A program made the translations under genes and the position numbers. From contig CAIUCH010000055.1 of the NCBI GenBank assembly GCA_903897605.1, positions 56,295-120,294 of the forward strand: 64,000 bases of DNA, in the 5' to 3' direction. The notes beneath the pieces were generated by a model. That model did not search any database, was not told the origin of the DNA, and saw only the letters and a list, made by a program, of their open reading frames with translations. Of the stretch, positions 1 to 8,181 are shown one piece after another (within the stretch, counting starts at the first letter, position 1; each line of letters opens with the position of its first letter). The DNA comes from an uncultured Alphaproteobacteria bacterium (GTDB lineage Bacteria > Pseudomonadota > Alphaproteobacteria > Micropepsales > Micropepsaceae).

Positions 1-246
1 GAGCTGGTGGCCTATCTGAATTATGCCGCGCTGCCGGCCGGCACCTTGGATGCGCGCTCCGGCCTGATCATGGTCTATGCCCTGTGCGGCTTCGCCAATT
101 TCGGCAGTGTGGGAATCCTGATCGCGGGGATGAGCGCCCTGATGCCCGAGCGGCGCGAAGAGATAGTGCCCCTGGCCATGCGGGCCCTGATCTCGGGCAC
201 CTTGGCGAGCGGCCTCTCCGCGTCCATGATCGGTCTCATCACTTAG
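1..246 (+). CDS. NupC-type nucleoside transporter, C-terminal fragment
   Basis: The frame is open from the first base, so the gene begins outside the window and only about 81 codons are visible. The motif YALCGFANFGSVGIL followed by an ALMPERR segment and a final hydrophobic helix is typical of the C-terminal domain of concentrative nucleoside transporters (CNT/NupC family), inner-membrane proteins that import nucleosides with H+ or Na+. The stop codon is 10 bases before the next gene. The family call is firm; substrate specificity cannot be judged from the fragment. Confidence 0.85.
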   Translation, partial: ELVAYLNYAALPAGTLDARSGLIMVYALCGFANFGSVGILIAGMSALMPERREEIVPLAMRALISGTLASGLSASMIGLIT

Positions 247-256
247 CTGATCGGGC

Positions 257-1198
257 GTGATGCGGGTTTGCGCGATAATTCTGTGCCTGGTGCTGGCGGC
301 CTGCGCCGTCACCGGCACCCCCTTGGGACATGAAAGCGTGACGCCGCATTTCGAGGATAGTGTGCTGGTTGTCCGCGACGGCACGCGGCTGCCGCTGCGC
401 CAATGGAATGCGGAAGATGGCGCGCCACACGCTGTCATCATCGCCCTGCATGGCATGAGCGATTATTCCAACGCTTTCGACATGCCGGCCAAGGCCTGGG
501 CCAAACGCGGCATCACCACCTTGGCGATCGACCAGCGCGGCTTCGGGCGCGCGCCCGATCCGGGCCTGTGGGCGGGCGGCGATGCGATGCGCGCCGATCT
601 GGATGATTTCGCGGTGGCGGCGCATGCGCGCTTTGCCGGGGTGAAGATCTTCGCCCTGGGCGAAAGCATGGGCGGGGCGGTGGTGCTGTCGTCGCTGGCC
701 ACGTCCGAGCCGCCCGCCATCGATGGCGCGATCCTGGTGTCGCCCGCGGTGTGGTCGCGGGCCGACATGCCGGCGCTTTATCGCGTGGCGCTGTTCATGG
801 TGGCGCACATCACGCCGGGCATCATTCTCACCAACAGCGCCGCCAGCCGGGTGGTCAAGATCATGCCGTCCGACAATATCCCCATGCTGATCGCGCTGGG
901 CAAAGACCCCCTGTTTCAGAAACAGACCCGCGCCGACACGCTGTATGGGCTGGTAAATCTGATGGGCGAGGCGCGCACGGCGCCATCGCGGCTTCAGGCG
1001 ACGCCGCCGGTGCTTTATCTGCACGGTGAAAAGGATCAGGTCATTCCGCCGCAGCCCGCCAAGGCCACCATCCGCGAGCTGGGCGCGCACGCCGATCTAC
1101 GCGAATATCCCGATGGCTATCACATGCTGCTGCGCGACCTGGAAGGCGCCAAAGTGCAGGCGGATGTGGCCGATTTTGTCCTTAGCCGCGTTGCCTGA
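257..1198 (+). CDS. Alpha/beta hydrolase lipoprotein, monoacylglycerol lipase/lysophospholipase-like
   Basis: 313-residue serine hydrolase. The N-terminus is a lipoprotein signal with lipobox LVLAAC (Cys16), so the mature enzyme is probably lipid-anchored in the periplasm. The catalytic triad is visible: nucleophile Ser137 in GESMGG, acid Asp260 in HGEKDQVIP and His289 in GYHMLL. The HGMSDYSNAF oxyanion loop and IDQRGFGRA strand resemble the lysophospholipase/monoglyceride lipase family. Translation may start at GTG 257 or ATG 260. It follows the transporter by 10 bases, but a functional link is not evident. The natural ester substrate is unknown. Confidence 0.8.
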   Translation: MMRVCAIILCLVLAACAVTGTPLGHESVTPHFEDSVLVVRDGTRLPLRQWNAEDGAPHAVIIALHGMSDYSNAFDMPAKAWAKRGITTLAIDQRGFGRAPDPGLWAGGDAMRADLDDFAVAAHARFAGVKIFALGESMGGAVVLSSLATSEPPAIDGAILVSPAVWSRADMPALYRVALFMVAHITPGIILTNSAASRVVKIMPSDNIPMLIALGKDPLFQKQTRADTLYGLVNLMGEARTAPSRLQATPPVLYLHGEKDQVIPPQPAKATIRELGAHADLREYPDGYHMLLRDLEGAKVQADVADFVLSRVA

Positions 1199-1319
1199 CG
1201 CGGAACTCTGCGTCAAATTTGCATCCCGGTGTGAAAACAACCGGCGGCACCGGACCCATTCGCGGCGCGGCGCGTTCACAAGTCCCACATCTGATGCGCG
1301 CGACGCGCCGGCGGCCGAT

Positions 1320-1736
1320 ATGAGTTCCATTGCTTGCGAAGCCGGTCCCGCCATTCTGATCGTCGAGGATGACGGCCTGATCCGCATGGCCGCCGCCGAT
1401 ATGATGCAGGATGCGGGCTTTCGGGTTCACGAAGCGGCCAATGCCGATGAAGCCATCGCGGTCCTGGAAGCGCGCACCGACATCCGCATTATCTTCACCG
1501 ACATCGAAATGCCGGGCGCCATGAACGGGCTGAAGCTGGCGCAAACTGTGCGCCGCCGCTGGCCGCCCATCAAGCTGATCGTCACCTCGGGCAAGGTGCC
1601 GCGCGCGCGGGCCGATTTGCCCGAAGGCGGGTTGTTTTTCTCCAAGCCCTACCGCCCGGCGGAGATTTCGGCCGCGATGCACAGGCTGTTGGCGGCCCGA
1701 ACTGCCCCTTGGCAGAGCGGCGCCGACGTCCGATAA
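1320..1736 (+). CDS. Stand-alone response regulator receiver protein
   Basis: 138-residue CheY-like receiver domain with no output domain. The acidic pocket is Asp17/Asp18 in LIVEDDG, the phospho-acceptor is Asp61 in FTDIEMPG, the switch residue is Thr89 in IVTSGK, and the conserved lysine is Lys109 in FFSKPY. ATG 1320 was chosen because the frame upstream to 1026 overlaps the previous gene and encodes nothing recognisable. Single-domain receivers of this kind (FixJ-N/CpdR-like) usually relay phosphate or act by protein-protein contact; no partner kinase is visible here. It lies 6 bases before the oxidase gene and may be co-transcribed with it. Confidence 0.85.
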   Translation: MSSIACEAGPAILIVEDDGLIRMAAADMMQDAGFRVHEAANADEAIAVLEARTDIRIIFTDIEMPGAMNGLKLAQTVRRRWPPIKLIVTSGKVPRARADLPEGGLFFSKPYRPAEISAAMHRLLAARTAPWQSGADVR

Positions 1737-1742
1737 AGGCGC

Positions 1743-2906
1743 ATGGGGGAACTGGCGCGCGCCGTCAATATCGCCGACCTGCGCCGCATGGCGCGGGCGC
1801 GGCTGCCTGCCGTGGTGTTCGACTATCTGGATGGCGCCGCCGAGCGCGAAACCACCCTGAACGACAATGAAGCGGCCTTCACGCGCTGGCTGTTCCGTCC
1901 CCGTTACGGCGTGGAGATCAGCGCGCCGGATCTTGGCGTCACCGTGATGGGACAGAAGCTGGCCTGGCCGGTATTGACCGCGCCGATCGGTTACAGCGCC
2001 CTGATGCACCGGCATGGCGAGCGGGGCACGGCGCGCGCCGCCCATCGCGCCGGCATCGGCAGCATTCTCTCCACCATCTCGGGCGCCCGGATGGAGGATG
2101 TGGCGACGACCGGCGTGCCGCTGTTCATGCAGATATATCTTTTGGCGGGACGCGAAGCGGGCGAGGCGACCCTGGCGCGGGCCAAGGCCTGCGGCGTCAA
2201 GGGCCTGTTTCTGACCATCGACACGCCGGTGGCGGGCCTGCGCGAGCGCGATTTCCGCAACGGCATGAACCATCTTCTGGGCCGCAATCATTTTGCCAAG
2301 CTGCGCTATTTGCCCGATGTCCTGGCCCATCCCGGCTGGGTGGCCGCCTATTTCACCGGCGCCAGCATGCCCAGCCTGCCCAATGTGGTGGTGCCGGGCG
2401 AAGGGCCGCTGCCCATGACCGATGTCGCCAAGACGCTGCAGCATTCGGTGGTGACCTGGGACGATCTGAAATGGATCCGCGAAAGCTGGAAGGGTCCCAT
2501 CGCCATCAAGGGCGTGCTGACCGGCGAGGATGCGCGGCGCGCCGTCGATGGCGGCGCCGACGCCGTGGTGGTGTCCAATCATGGCGGGCGGCAATTGGAC
2601 GGCGTCGCGGCGGCGCTCGACGCGCTGCCGGAAGTGGCGGCGGCGGTGGGCACGCGCTGCGATGTGCTGATGGATGGCGGCCTCCGACGCGGCGGCGACA
2701 TCGTCAAGGCGCTGGCGTTGGGTGCGCGGGCGGTGCTGCTGGGCCGCGGCCATGCCTATGGTTTGGCGGCGGGCGGCGAAAAGGGCGTGGACCGCGCCCT
2801 GGCGATCTTCCATGCCGATCTGGTGCGGACCGTGAAACTGCTGGGCTGCGCCTCCGTCGCGCAACTGGATGCCAGCTTTCTTCAGCGCCGCCGCGAAACC
2901 GAATGA
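1743..2906 (+). CDS. FMN-dependent alpha-hydroxy acid oxidase/dehydrogenase (LldD-like)
   Basis: 387-residue TIM-barrel flavoprotein of the alpha-hydroxy acid dehydrogenase family, which oxidises L-2-hydroxy acids such as lactate, glycolate or mandelate to 2-oxo acids. Visible signatures are the N-terminal FDYLDGAAERE segment, the FMN-binding LTAPIGYSAL strand, FMQIYLLAGRE, LTIDTPVAGLRERD, the catalytic-base motif SNHGGRQLDG with His280, and the phosphate-binding MDGGLRRGGDIVKALALGA and LLGRGHAYGL. The start at ATG 1743 gives the usual family length. The membrane loop of true respiratory LldD cannot be judged, so the electron acceptor (quinone or O2) and the exact substrate remain open. Confidence 0.9.
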   Translation: MGELARAVNIADLRRMARARLPAVVFDYLDGAAERETTLNDNEAAFTRWLFRPRYGVEISAPDLGVTVMGQKLAWPVLTAPIGYSALMHRHGERGTARAAHRAGIGSILSTISGARMEDVATTGVPLFMQIYLLAGREAGEATLARAKACGVKGLFLTIDTPVAGLRERDFRNGMNHLLGRNHFAKLRYLPDVLAHPGWVAAYFTGASMPSLPNVVVPGEGPLPMTDVAKTLQHSVVTWDDLKWIRESWKGPIAIKGVLTGEDARRAVDGGADAVVVSNHGGRQLDGVAAALDALPEVAAAVGTRCDVLMDGGLRRGGDIVKALALGARAVLLGRGHAYGLAAGGEKGVDRALAIFHADLVRTVKLLGCASVAQLDASFLQRRRETE

Positions 2907-2944
2907 AGGCGGGCCGCAATCGCCGCCGCCTCATCCGCGAAAAT

Positions 2945-3286
2945 TTAACGTCCCTGATGCCGGAAGGGCCGGCCCTTGCTCATCTTCTGCGCATGGCCAC
3001 CCTGGTTGAATTTCGCCCAGCTTGGTTCCTGCGGCCGTCCAGGAATCTGCGATTTGCCCATGCCGGGTTTTGGCGGCGGCGCGGCGGCAGGCGCAACAAC
3101 TTGCGCCGGGGCCGGTTCGGCCGGTTTTGCCATCACAGGCTTGGCCGCTGCTGGTTTGGCCATAACTGGTTTGGCCGCCACAGCTTTTACCGCCTTCGCG
3201 GCGGCTTTCTTGGCGGGTTTGGCTTTGTTGGGTTTGGCGGCGGACTTTTTGGCGGTCGCCTTCGCCTTGGTTTTCGATACGGGCAT
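2945..3286 (-). CDS. Lys/Ala/Pro-rich basic protein, histone H1-like tail
   Basis: 113-residue low-complexity protein. The N-terminal half is KAKATAKKSAAKP-type sequence, the middle is AKPVMAKPA-type repeats, and the C-terminus is a basic tail ending GRPFRHQGR. ATG 3286 is preferred over the longer frame because an AGGAAGG ribosome-binding site sits 7 bases upstream. Such sequences resemble bacterial H1-like (AlgP/HctA-type) nucleoid proteins, but low-complexity composition is weak evidence for function. It stands alone between convergent and parallel neighbours. Confidence 0.6.
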   Translation of the reverse strand: MPVSKTKAKATAKKSAAKPNKAKPAKKAAAKAVKAVAAKPVMAKPAAAKPVMAKPAEPAPAQVVAPAAAPPPKPGMGKSQIPGRPQEPSWAKFNQGGHAQKMSKGRPFRHQGR

Positions 3287-3360
3287 AGGTCCTTCCTGCA
3301 GGTCTGATGGAACCGATTCTAACAAAAAACCCCGGCCGCGGCGACGGTCCGCTTGCCGGC

Positions 3361-4500
3361 TCAGGCCGATGGCTGCTCCTGCGCCATCGGATACGTGGCG
3401 GGCGGGGACATGGATTTGCGAAGTAGGCGGGCGAAATATTTCGGCCGCTCCAGCAGGCGGGCGAACGCCATCGCCAGGGCAATGATCACCGGGACCGAGA
3501 CCGCCCCGACACCAAGCGCGCGCCAGACGCTGTGCTGCATCCAGGACTGGGTCAGCGACAGGGTCAGCATCAGCAGCGGCCAGTGGATGACATAAAGACT
3601 ATAGGAAAAATCGCCGGTCCGGCTCAACCAGTTGGGCGTGCGCCAGTGCGGCGGTGCGGCGAAAATCAGCGCCGCGACCATCAGGGTCGGCGCCAGCTCA
3701 ACCAGCTTGCCGGAGCTGGTGTCCATCTGAAGGCCGAACAAAGCGGGATGCATGATCAATAGTGTCAGCGTGATCAGCGCCGCGCCGGCACCAATCGCCA
3801 ATCCGGCCTTGCGCGTTTGCGGCCACAGCTCGAAGGCGCCGCCGATCAGCCAGAAGCCGGCAAAGGGAATGGCGAAGCGCATCGCCCAGGCGCCGGCTGC
3901 CCCCGCCACCAGACAGAGAAGGCGCGGGCCAAGACCCTTCACCCGCCAGGCGGCGATGGCCAGCACGGCAGTGTAGAGATGGACTTCCAGATACAGGGTC
4001 CATAGCGAACCGTTGGCGCCGATCAGCCCGGCCTGCATGATCAGGGTGCTGTAAAGATCCTCCGGGATGATCGAGAAACGGTCGCGCACGGCATAGAGAT
4101 CGCCCGGCAATCCATATTGCACGGCGCCGGGCAGGTTCAGTCCGTGAATGATGCCCCATACCAGCCCGCACAAAAGCACCGCGCCGATCAGCGGCGGATA
4201 AATGCGGGCCAGGCGCGCGGTCACATAATCCATCACCACGAACTGGCCGTGGCGGGCGATGTTCTGGCGGATGCTGCGGGTGATCAGATAGCCGGAGAGC
4301 AGAAAGAAGACGATCACCGCGCCCCGGCCCGCCACCTTGGCCACGACCACCATCAGGCTCTGCTCGCCGGTCAGGCGCCAGAGCAGGATCTGGCTGACAT
4401 GGGAGAACAGCACCAGGATCGCCATCAGGCCGCGCAAGGCGTCGAGGCGCGCATGCTCGTTGCGCGCGGCGGCGGACGATGGCGCGGTCTGGCTTGTCAC
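3361..4500 (-). CDS. Acyltransferase 3 family membrane protein (OafA/YrhL type)
   Basis: 379-residue polytopic membrane protein with about ten hydrophobic segments. The N-terminal motif ARLDALRGLMAILVLFSHV, the FFLLSGYLITRSI motif and the NGSLWTLYLEVHLY segment are the hallmarks of acyltransferase family 3, which moves acetyl or other acyl groups onto surface polysaccharides, LPS or peptidoglycan precursors. It ends in a cytoplasmic-type tail rich in Arg/Lys/Pro and has no fused SGNH domain. No glycan biosynthesis genes are adjacent, so the acceptor is unknown. A second family member lies at the other end of the window (62729-63751). Confidence 0.85.
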   Translation of the reverse strand: MTSQTAPSSAAARNEHARLDALRGLMAILVLFSHVSQILLWRLTGEQSLMVVVAKVAGRGAVIVFFLLSGYLITRSIRQNIARHGQFVVMDYVTARLARIYPPLIGAVLLCGLVWGIIHGLNLPGAVQYGLPGDLYAVRDRFSIIPEDLYSTLIMQAGLIGANGSLWTLYLEVHLYTAVLAIAAWRVKGLGPRLLCLVAGAAGAWAMRFAIPFAGFWLIGGAFELWPQTRKAGLAIGAGAALITLTLLIMHPALFGLQMDTSSGKLVELAPTLMVAALIFAAPPHWRTPNWLSRTGDFSYSLYVIHWPLLMLTLSLTQSWMQHSVWRALGVGAVSVPVIIALAMAFARLLERPKYFARLLRKSMSPPATYPMAQEQPSA

Positions 4501-4731
4501 GTACAGGGTCCCCGATCAGCCCAAGGAAGGCGGCAATTCTAGGGGGGCAGGGTTTCCGCTTCCTTTCCGGGTGGGGCCGGTCTGCCGGTAAAAGCCGGAA
4601 TTTGCGGCTCGAAATTCCCCCTTGGGCAGTATCGCAGGAAGACCTTCCAACCGAGGAAACTCCGGTCTTCGGTAGCAGCGTTCCAAGACCTTCTTCTTGT
4701 ACTTCGGGGGTCCGGGGGTAATTTGTGGCGT

Positions 4732-4971
4732 ATGAACGCCATTGGATTTGCCGCCGGAGTTTTGATGTGGGGCTTTGGCCTCGCAGGAAGCGTTAGCTGG
4801 TTCTTCCTTGCCCGCTGGGTATTAGCTTTGAGTTGGGCACCAAGGCTGCGTGGGTCGGAAACGCGACCCGGTGCCCGAGCGATTAGAGCCGCGCTTTGGT
4901 TCGTGGGGTTGCTCGCTGCCGCAATGTTCGCTGGTGCCATTGGTGTCTGGTTTGGTAACTGGCCGAAATGA
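4732..4971 (+). CDS. Small two-helix membrane protein, hypothetical
   Basis: 79 residues from ATG 4732 (82 from an in-frame TTG at 4723). Two hydrophobic helices are separated by a basic loop (RLRGSETRPGARAIRA): the first spans roughly residues 3-30, the second roughly 52-74, ending WFGNWPK. A GGGGG stretch lies 10-15 bases upstream. The surrounding 4.5-5.1 kb is less GC-rich than its neighbours. I recognise no family. The stop codon overlaps the ATG of the next small frame (ATGA), which suggests a two-gene unit. Confidence 0.45.
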   Translation: MNAIGFAAGVLMWGFGLAGSVSWFFLARWVLALSWAPRLRGSETRPGARAIRAALWFVGLLAAAMFAGAIGVWFGNWPK

Positions 4972-5114
4972 CCGACACCCACGTTTTCTCTGCGCTCAAG
5001 ACCAAGCGCATACAGGTCGCAGGCGAGATATCCGCCCGCATAAAGGCTGTCGATTTCCAACGCGCAGATGGCGCAGTCGGGCGCGCGCCAGCCGAATTTC
5101 AATCCAGGACGTGA
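4968..5114 (+). pseudogene. Truncated small protein remnant (HVFSALKTKR type)
   Basis: 48 codons starting with ATG overlapping the previous stop. The first 20 residues, beginning MTDTHVFSALKTKR and VAGEI, resemble the start of a small alphaproteobacterial coiled protein family that normally continues as a helical region and ends with a Phe-Asp-Pro motif. Here the sequence after about residue 25 does not resemble that family, and the frame closes two bases before the stop of the convergent cupin gene. It is either a decayed gene or a novel short protein. The family resemblance is from memory and is uncertain. Confidence 0.35.
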
Positions 5115-5115
5115 C

Positions 5116-5787
5116 CTAGAATTCGCAGAGATTGTCCTGCAGCAGTGCGCCCGTTTTCAGCCAGACGCGGGCGCCGCTGGGGCCGGTCTTGGCCTTGAAA
5201 TGGGTGCCCGGCGGCAAGCGCAGCCAGGACAGGCGATGAAAACTCTCGCTGCCGTCCGAGAATTCGCCGTTCAGCACCAGCAGCTCCAGGCCATCGGGAT
5301 TGGCGATGGTGACGTCGGCGGCGGCATGCCAATCCTCGACGCGCACGTGTTCATGGCCATTGTCGAACAGCAATTGCGACCGGGCGACGCCGGGCCAAGA
5401 GGCGGTGGGCAGGCTGGCGGGCGCCAGCGCCACCGTCCTGTCATCGTCTTTGCGGAATTGCCAGAGCTTGACGAAGATCACGCAGCCCTTGGCGGAGCCC
5501 GGGGTATGATGGCTGCCGGGCGGATTGCGCATATAGCTGCCCGCCGGAAAATCGCCGCTCTCGTCCTGGAAGACGCCGTCGATCACGAAAATCTCTTCGC
5601 CGCCGGGATGGCCATGGGCGGGAAAAAGACTGTCCGGGGCATAGCGCACGACGGAGGTGGCGCGCGCTTTCTCGTCGCCGATGCGGAACAGCATGCGCCG
5701 CTCCACGCCCTTGGTGGGGCTTGGCACCCACGGCATCGCGGCGGCGTGAACCACCGCGCGGGCGGCGAAGTCGTCATTCAGCAGCAT
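5116..5787 (-). CDS. Double-cupin protein, ChrR-like cupin domains
   Basis: 223-residue protein with two cupin modules. The first (about residues 20-110) contains the metal-binding pattern AHGHPGGEEIFVIDG with a later NPPGSHH, as in the cupin part of the anti-sigma factor ChrR. The second (about 125-215) contains ELLVLNGEFSD and LRLPPGTHFKAKTG with fewer metal ligands. No zinc-binding anti-sigma domain and no sigma factor are present, so it is more likely a small-molecule or metal-binding dioxygenase-like protein. Its ATG abuts the stop codon of the upstream SDR gene, so the two form a tight operon. Confidence 0.75.
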   Translation of the reverse strand: MLLNDDFAARAVVHAAAMPWVPSPTKGVERRMLFRIGDEKARATSVVRYAPDSLFPAHGHPGGEEIFVIDGVFQDESGDFPAGSYMRNPPGSHHTPGSAKGCVIFVKLWQFRKDDDRTVALAPASLPTASWPGVARSQLLFDNGHEHVRVEDWHAAADVTIANPDGLELLVLNGEFSDGSESFHRLSWLRLPPGTHFKAKTGPSGARVWLKTGALLQDNLCEF

Positions 5788-6531
5788 CTAGAGCTCCGCG
5801 CGGCCGCCATCGACGATGATCTCCGCCCCCAGCACATAGCTGGATTTGTCGGAGGCCAGGAACAGCACCGCATTGGCGATGTCTTCGGGCAGGCCCATGC
5901 GGCCGATCGGAATGATTTTGGAGGTGGCCTCGGCATAGGTCTGAAAATCCGCATCGCTGCGGTTGCCCCTGTGCAGCGGCGTGATGATCGAGCCGGGGCT
6001 CACCGCATTGACGCGGATTCCCTTGGGCGCCAGTTCGGCAGCGAAGGTGCGGGCGAAAGAGCGCACCGCCGCCTTGGATGCCGACAGGATGGCGCGGCCC
6101 GCGACGCCGCGCAGATCCAGCCAGGACGAGTTGAGGATGATCGAGCCGCCCTTGCCCATCAGCGGCACCACCGCCTGCACCGAGAAGAAGACGCCCTTCA
6201 CATTGATGTCCATCAGGCGGGTATAGGCGGCTTCGTCGGTGCCGCCGATCGGCGTCGCGGCGGCGGCGCCGGCATTGGCGAAGAAAATATCCAGATGCCC
6301 GAAGGCGGCCTTGGTCTCCTCTGCCATGCGGGTGAGATCGGCCACCGACTGGACATCGGCGCGGATCGCCACCGTCTTGTTGCCCAGCATCTGGCGCGCA
6401 TTGTCCAGCTTGACCGGATCGGTGCCGGTGATGGCGACCCGGGCGCCGTTCTCGATGAACAGGCGCGCGGTGGTAAGGCCGATGCCGCTCGATCCGCCGG
6501 TGATCAGCGCCTTTTTTCCTTGAAGCATCAT
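5788..6531 (-). CDS. SDR family NAD(P)-dependent oxidoreductase
   Basis: 247-residue classical short-chain dehydrogenase/reductase. The nucleotide-binding TGGSSGIG motif is at about residues 11-18, FFANAGAA corresponds to the NNAG motif, NSSW carries the catalytic Ser region, and the usual YxxxK position reads SASKAAV, with Ser in place of the catalytic Tyr. ATG 6531 follows AAGGAAGG by 8 bases. The C-terminal IVDGGRAEL matches the usual IxVDGG end. The apparent loss of the catalytic Tyr is unusual and may mean altered or lost activity. It is the first gene of an operon with the cupin gene. Confidence 0.85.
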   Translation of the reverse strand: MMLQGKKALITGGSSGIGLTTARLFIENGARVAITGTDPVKLDNARQMLGNKTVAIRADVQSVADLTRMAEETKAAFGHLDIFFANAGAAAATPIGGTDEAAYTRLMDINVKGVFFSVQAVVPLMGKGGSIILNSSWLDLRGVAGRAILSASKAAVRSFARTFAAELAPKGIRVNAVSPGSIITPLHRGNRSDADFQTYAEATSKIIPIGRMGLPEDIANAVLFLASDKSSYVLGAEIIVDGGRAEL

Positions 6532-6658
6532 GTGATGGGCCTTCCTTGATGTCGTCGCGCCGGACGTTAGGAGCATATGCCCGATCTTTCCAGGGCGTGG
6601 GGGCCATGCGTGCTATTCCTCTTTGCGGGAAGGGGCATAAATGCGGCAGGAAGCGCCA

Positions 6659-7727
6659 ATGAAACAGCGGGTCATCATTGTCGGCGGGGGCTTGGGCGGG
6701 CTTTATGCGGCTCGGCTGCTGACGGCGGCCGGGATCGATTTTCTGTTGCTGGAAGCGCGCGCGGCTGGGCGGGCGGATTTTCTCTGTGGCGGAGGATGGT
6801 TTCGACCTCGGCCCGGCCTGGTTCTGGCCGGACATGCAGCCGATGATGGCCAAGCTGGTCGAAAAACTGGGACTGACGTCTTTCGCGCAATATGACGACG
6901 GCGATGTCTTGATCGATCGCCCGCAAGGCGTGCAGCGTTTCGCCGGGTTCGGGCAAATGGCTTCGTCCTTCCGCATCGCGGGCGGCATCGGCGCGCTGGT
7001 CGCGGTGCTGGCGGCGGGTTTAAAGCAGGAACAGATGCGGCTGGGCGTGACGGTGGCGGACGCGGCGTTGCGCGATGATGGCGTTCTGCTGTCAGCGCGG
7101 GACGGCAACGGCGAGACGGTTTCGTTCGAAGCCGAACATGTGCTTTTCGCGCTGCCGCCGCGTCTGCTGGAAAGTACGGTGACATTCACGCCCGCGATCA
7201 CGCCAGAATTCCGCGCCCGCTGGCGGGCGATGCCGACCTGGATGGCGTCGCATGCCAAATTCCTCGCCATGTATGACAAGCCGTTCTGGCGTGAGGACGG
7301 CTTGTCCGGCACCGCCCAAAGCATGGTGGGCCCGCTGGTGGAAATCCACGACGCATCATCGGTGAGCGGCAGCGCGGCGCTGTTCGGTTTTGTCGGCGTT
7401 CCCGCCGCCGCGCGGCAGAAGCTCGGCGAAGCGGTGCTCAAGAACGCCTGTCTCGAACAGTTGGTGCGGCTGTTCGGTTCCGCCGCCGCCGATCCCATCG
7501 CCGTGCATTTCAAGGACTGGGCGGCGGATCCGCTGACCGCGACGGCGGACGACCGCGATGCCGCCGCCGATCATCCCATGGCAGCCGGGAAGCCCTGGTT
7601 CGATCCTGCCTGGGCGGACCGCGCTGTCATGGCGGGCAGCGAAACGGCACAGGAGCATCCCGGCTATCTGGAAGGGGCGCTGGATGCGGCCCGGCGGGCG
7701 GCGCGGAAAATCGCGCCGGCCTCTTAA
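6659..7727 (+). pseudogene. Flavin amine oxidase-like gene with a frameshift
   Basis: The N-terminal FAD-binding segment VIIVGGGLGGLYAARLL is read from ATG 6659 (AGGAAG ribosome-binding site 6 bases upstream). The rest, from LGGRIFSVAEDGFDLGPAWFWP to the C-terminal GALDAARRAA near 7700, is read in another frame. The switch falls at about 6755-6765: the first frame gives LLLEARAAGR, whereas families of this type read LLEARDRLGGRIF, so one base appears extra or two are missing. Restored, it would be a short, about 355-residue amine oxidase. It is either a recent pseudogene or an assembly error. It is encoded on the strand opposite the SDR/cupin operon. Confidence 0.8.
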
Positions 7728-7787
7728 AGCCATTCCCGAGCACGCGATACGGCGCTAGCCTGTCCGGCGTTCCGGGGGAGGATAGCC

Positions 7788-8168
7788 ATGGAAAAGGTAA
7801 CGGGAATTGGCGGGTTTTTCTTTCGTGCCCAGGCGCCCGACAGCCTGGCGGCCTGGTACCGCGACAATCTGGGCATCGCGCTGATACCGAAAAGCTACGA
7901 CGAGCCGGCCTGGCGGCAGGATGCAGGAGTTACGGCCTTCGCGCCATTCAAGGAAGATACCGATTATTTCGGCAATCGCGCCAAATCCTGGATGATCAAT
8001 TTCCGGGTTCGCGACTTGGATGCGATGGCGGTGCAGTTGCGGGCGGCGGGCATCGCGGTGGCGGTCGATCAGCAATCCTATCCCAATGGCCGCTTCGCAC
8101 GGCTTTATGATCCGGAAGGCAACGCTGTCGAACTGTGGCAGCCGATCGATGTTGCCGCGCCGAAGTGA
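7788..8168 (+). CDS. VOC family (glyoxalase-like) protein
   Basis: 126-residue single-domain vicinal-oxygen-chelate protein. The halves are VTGIGGFFFRAQAPDSLAAWYRDNLGI and MINFRVRDLDAMAVQLRAAGI, with the C-terminal RFARLYDPEGNAVELWQP, where Glu would be a metal ligand. Family members include glyoxalase I, dioxygenases and antibiotic-binding proteins; the missing first-strand His makes enzymatic metal chemistry uncertain. An ATG at 7788 follows a GGGGGAGGAT ribosome-binding site. The acylase gene starts 13 bases downstream, so they may be co-transcribed. Confidence 0.8.
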   Translation: MEKVTGIGGFFFRAQAPDSLAAWYRDNLGIALIPKSYDEPAWRQDAGVTAFAPFKEDTDYFGNRAKSWMINFRVRDLDAMAVQLRAAGIAVAVDQQSYPNGRFARLYDPEGNAVELWQPIDVAAPK

Positions 8169-8181
8169 ACGAGGGCATGCC

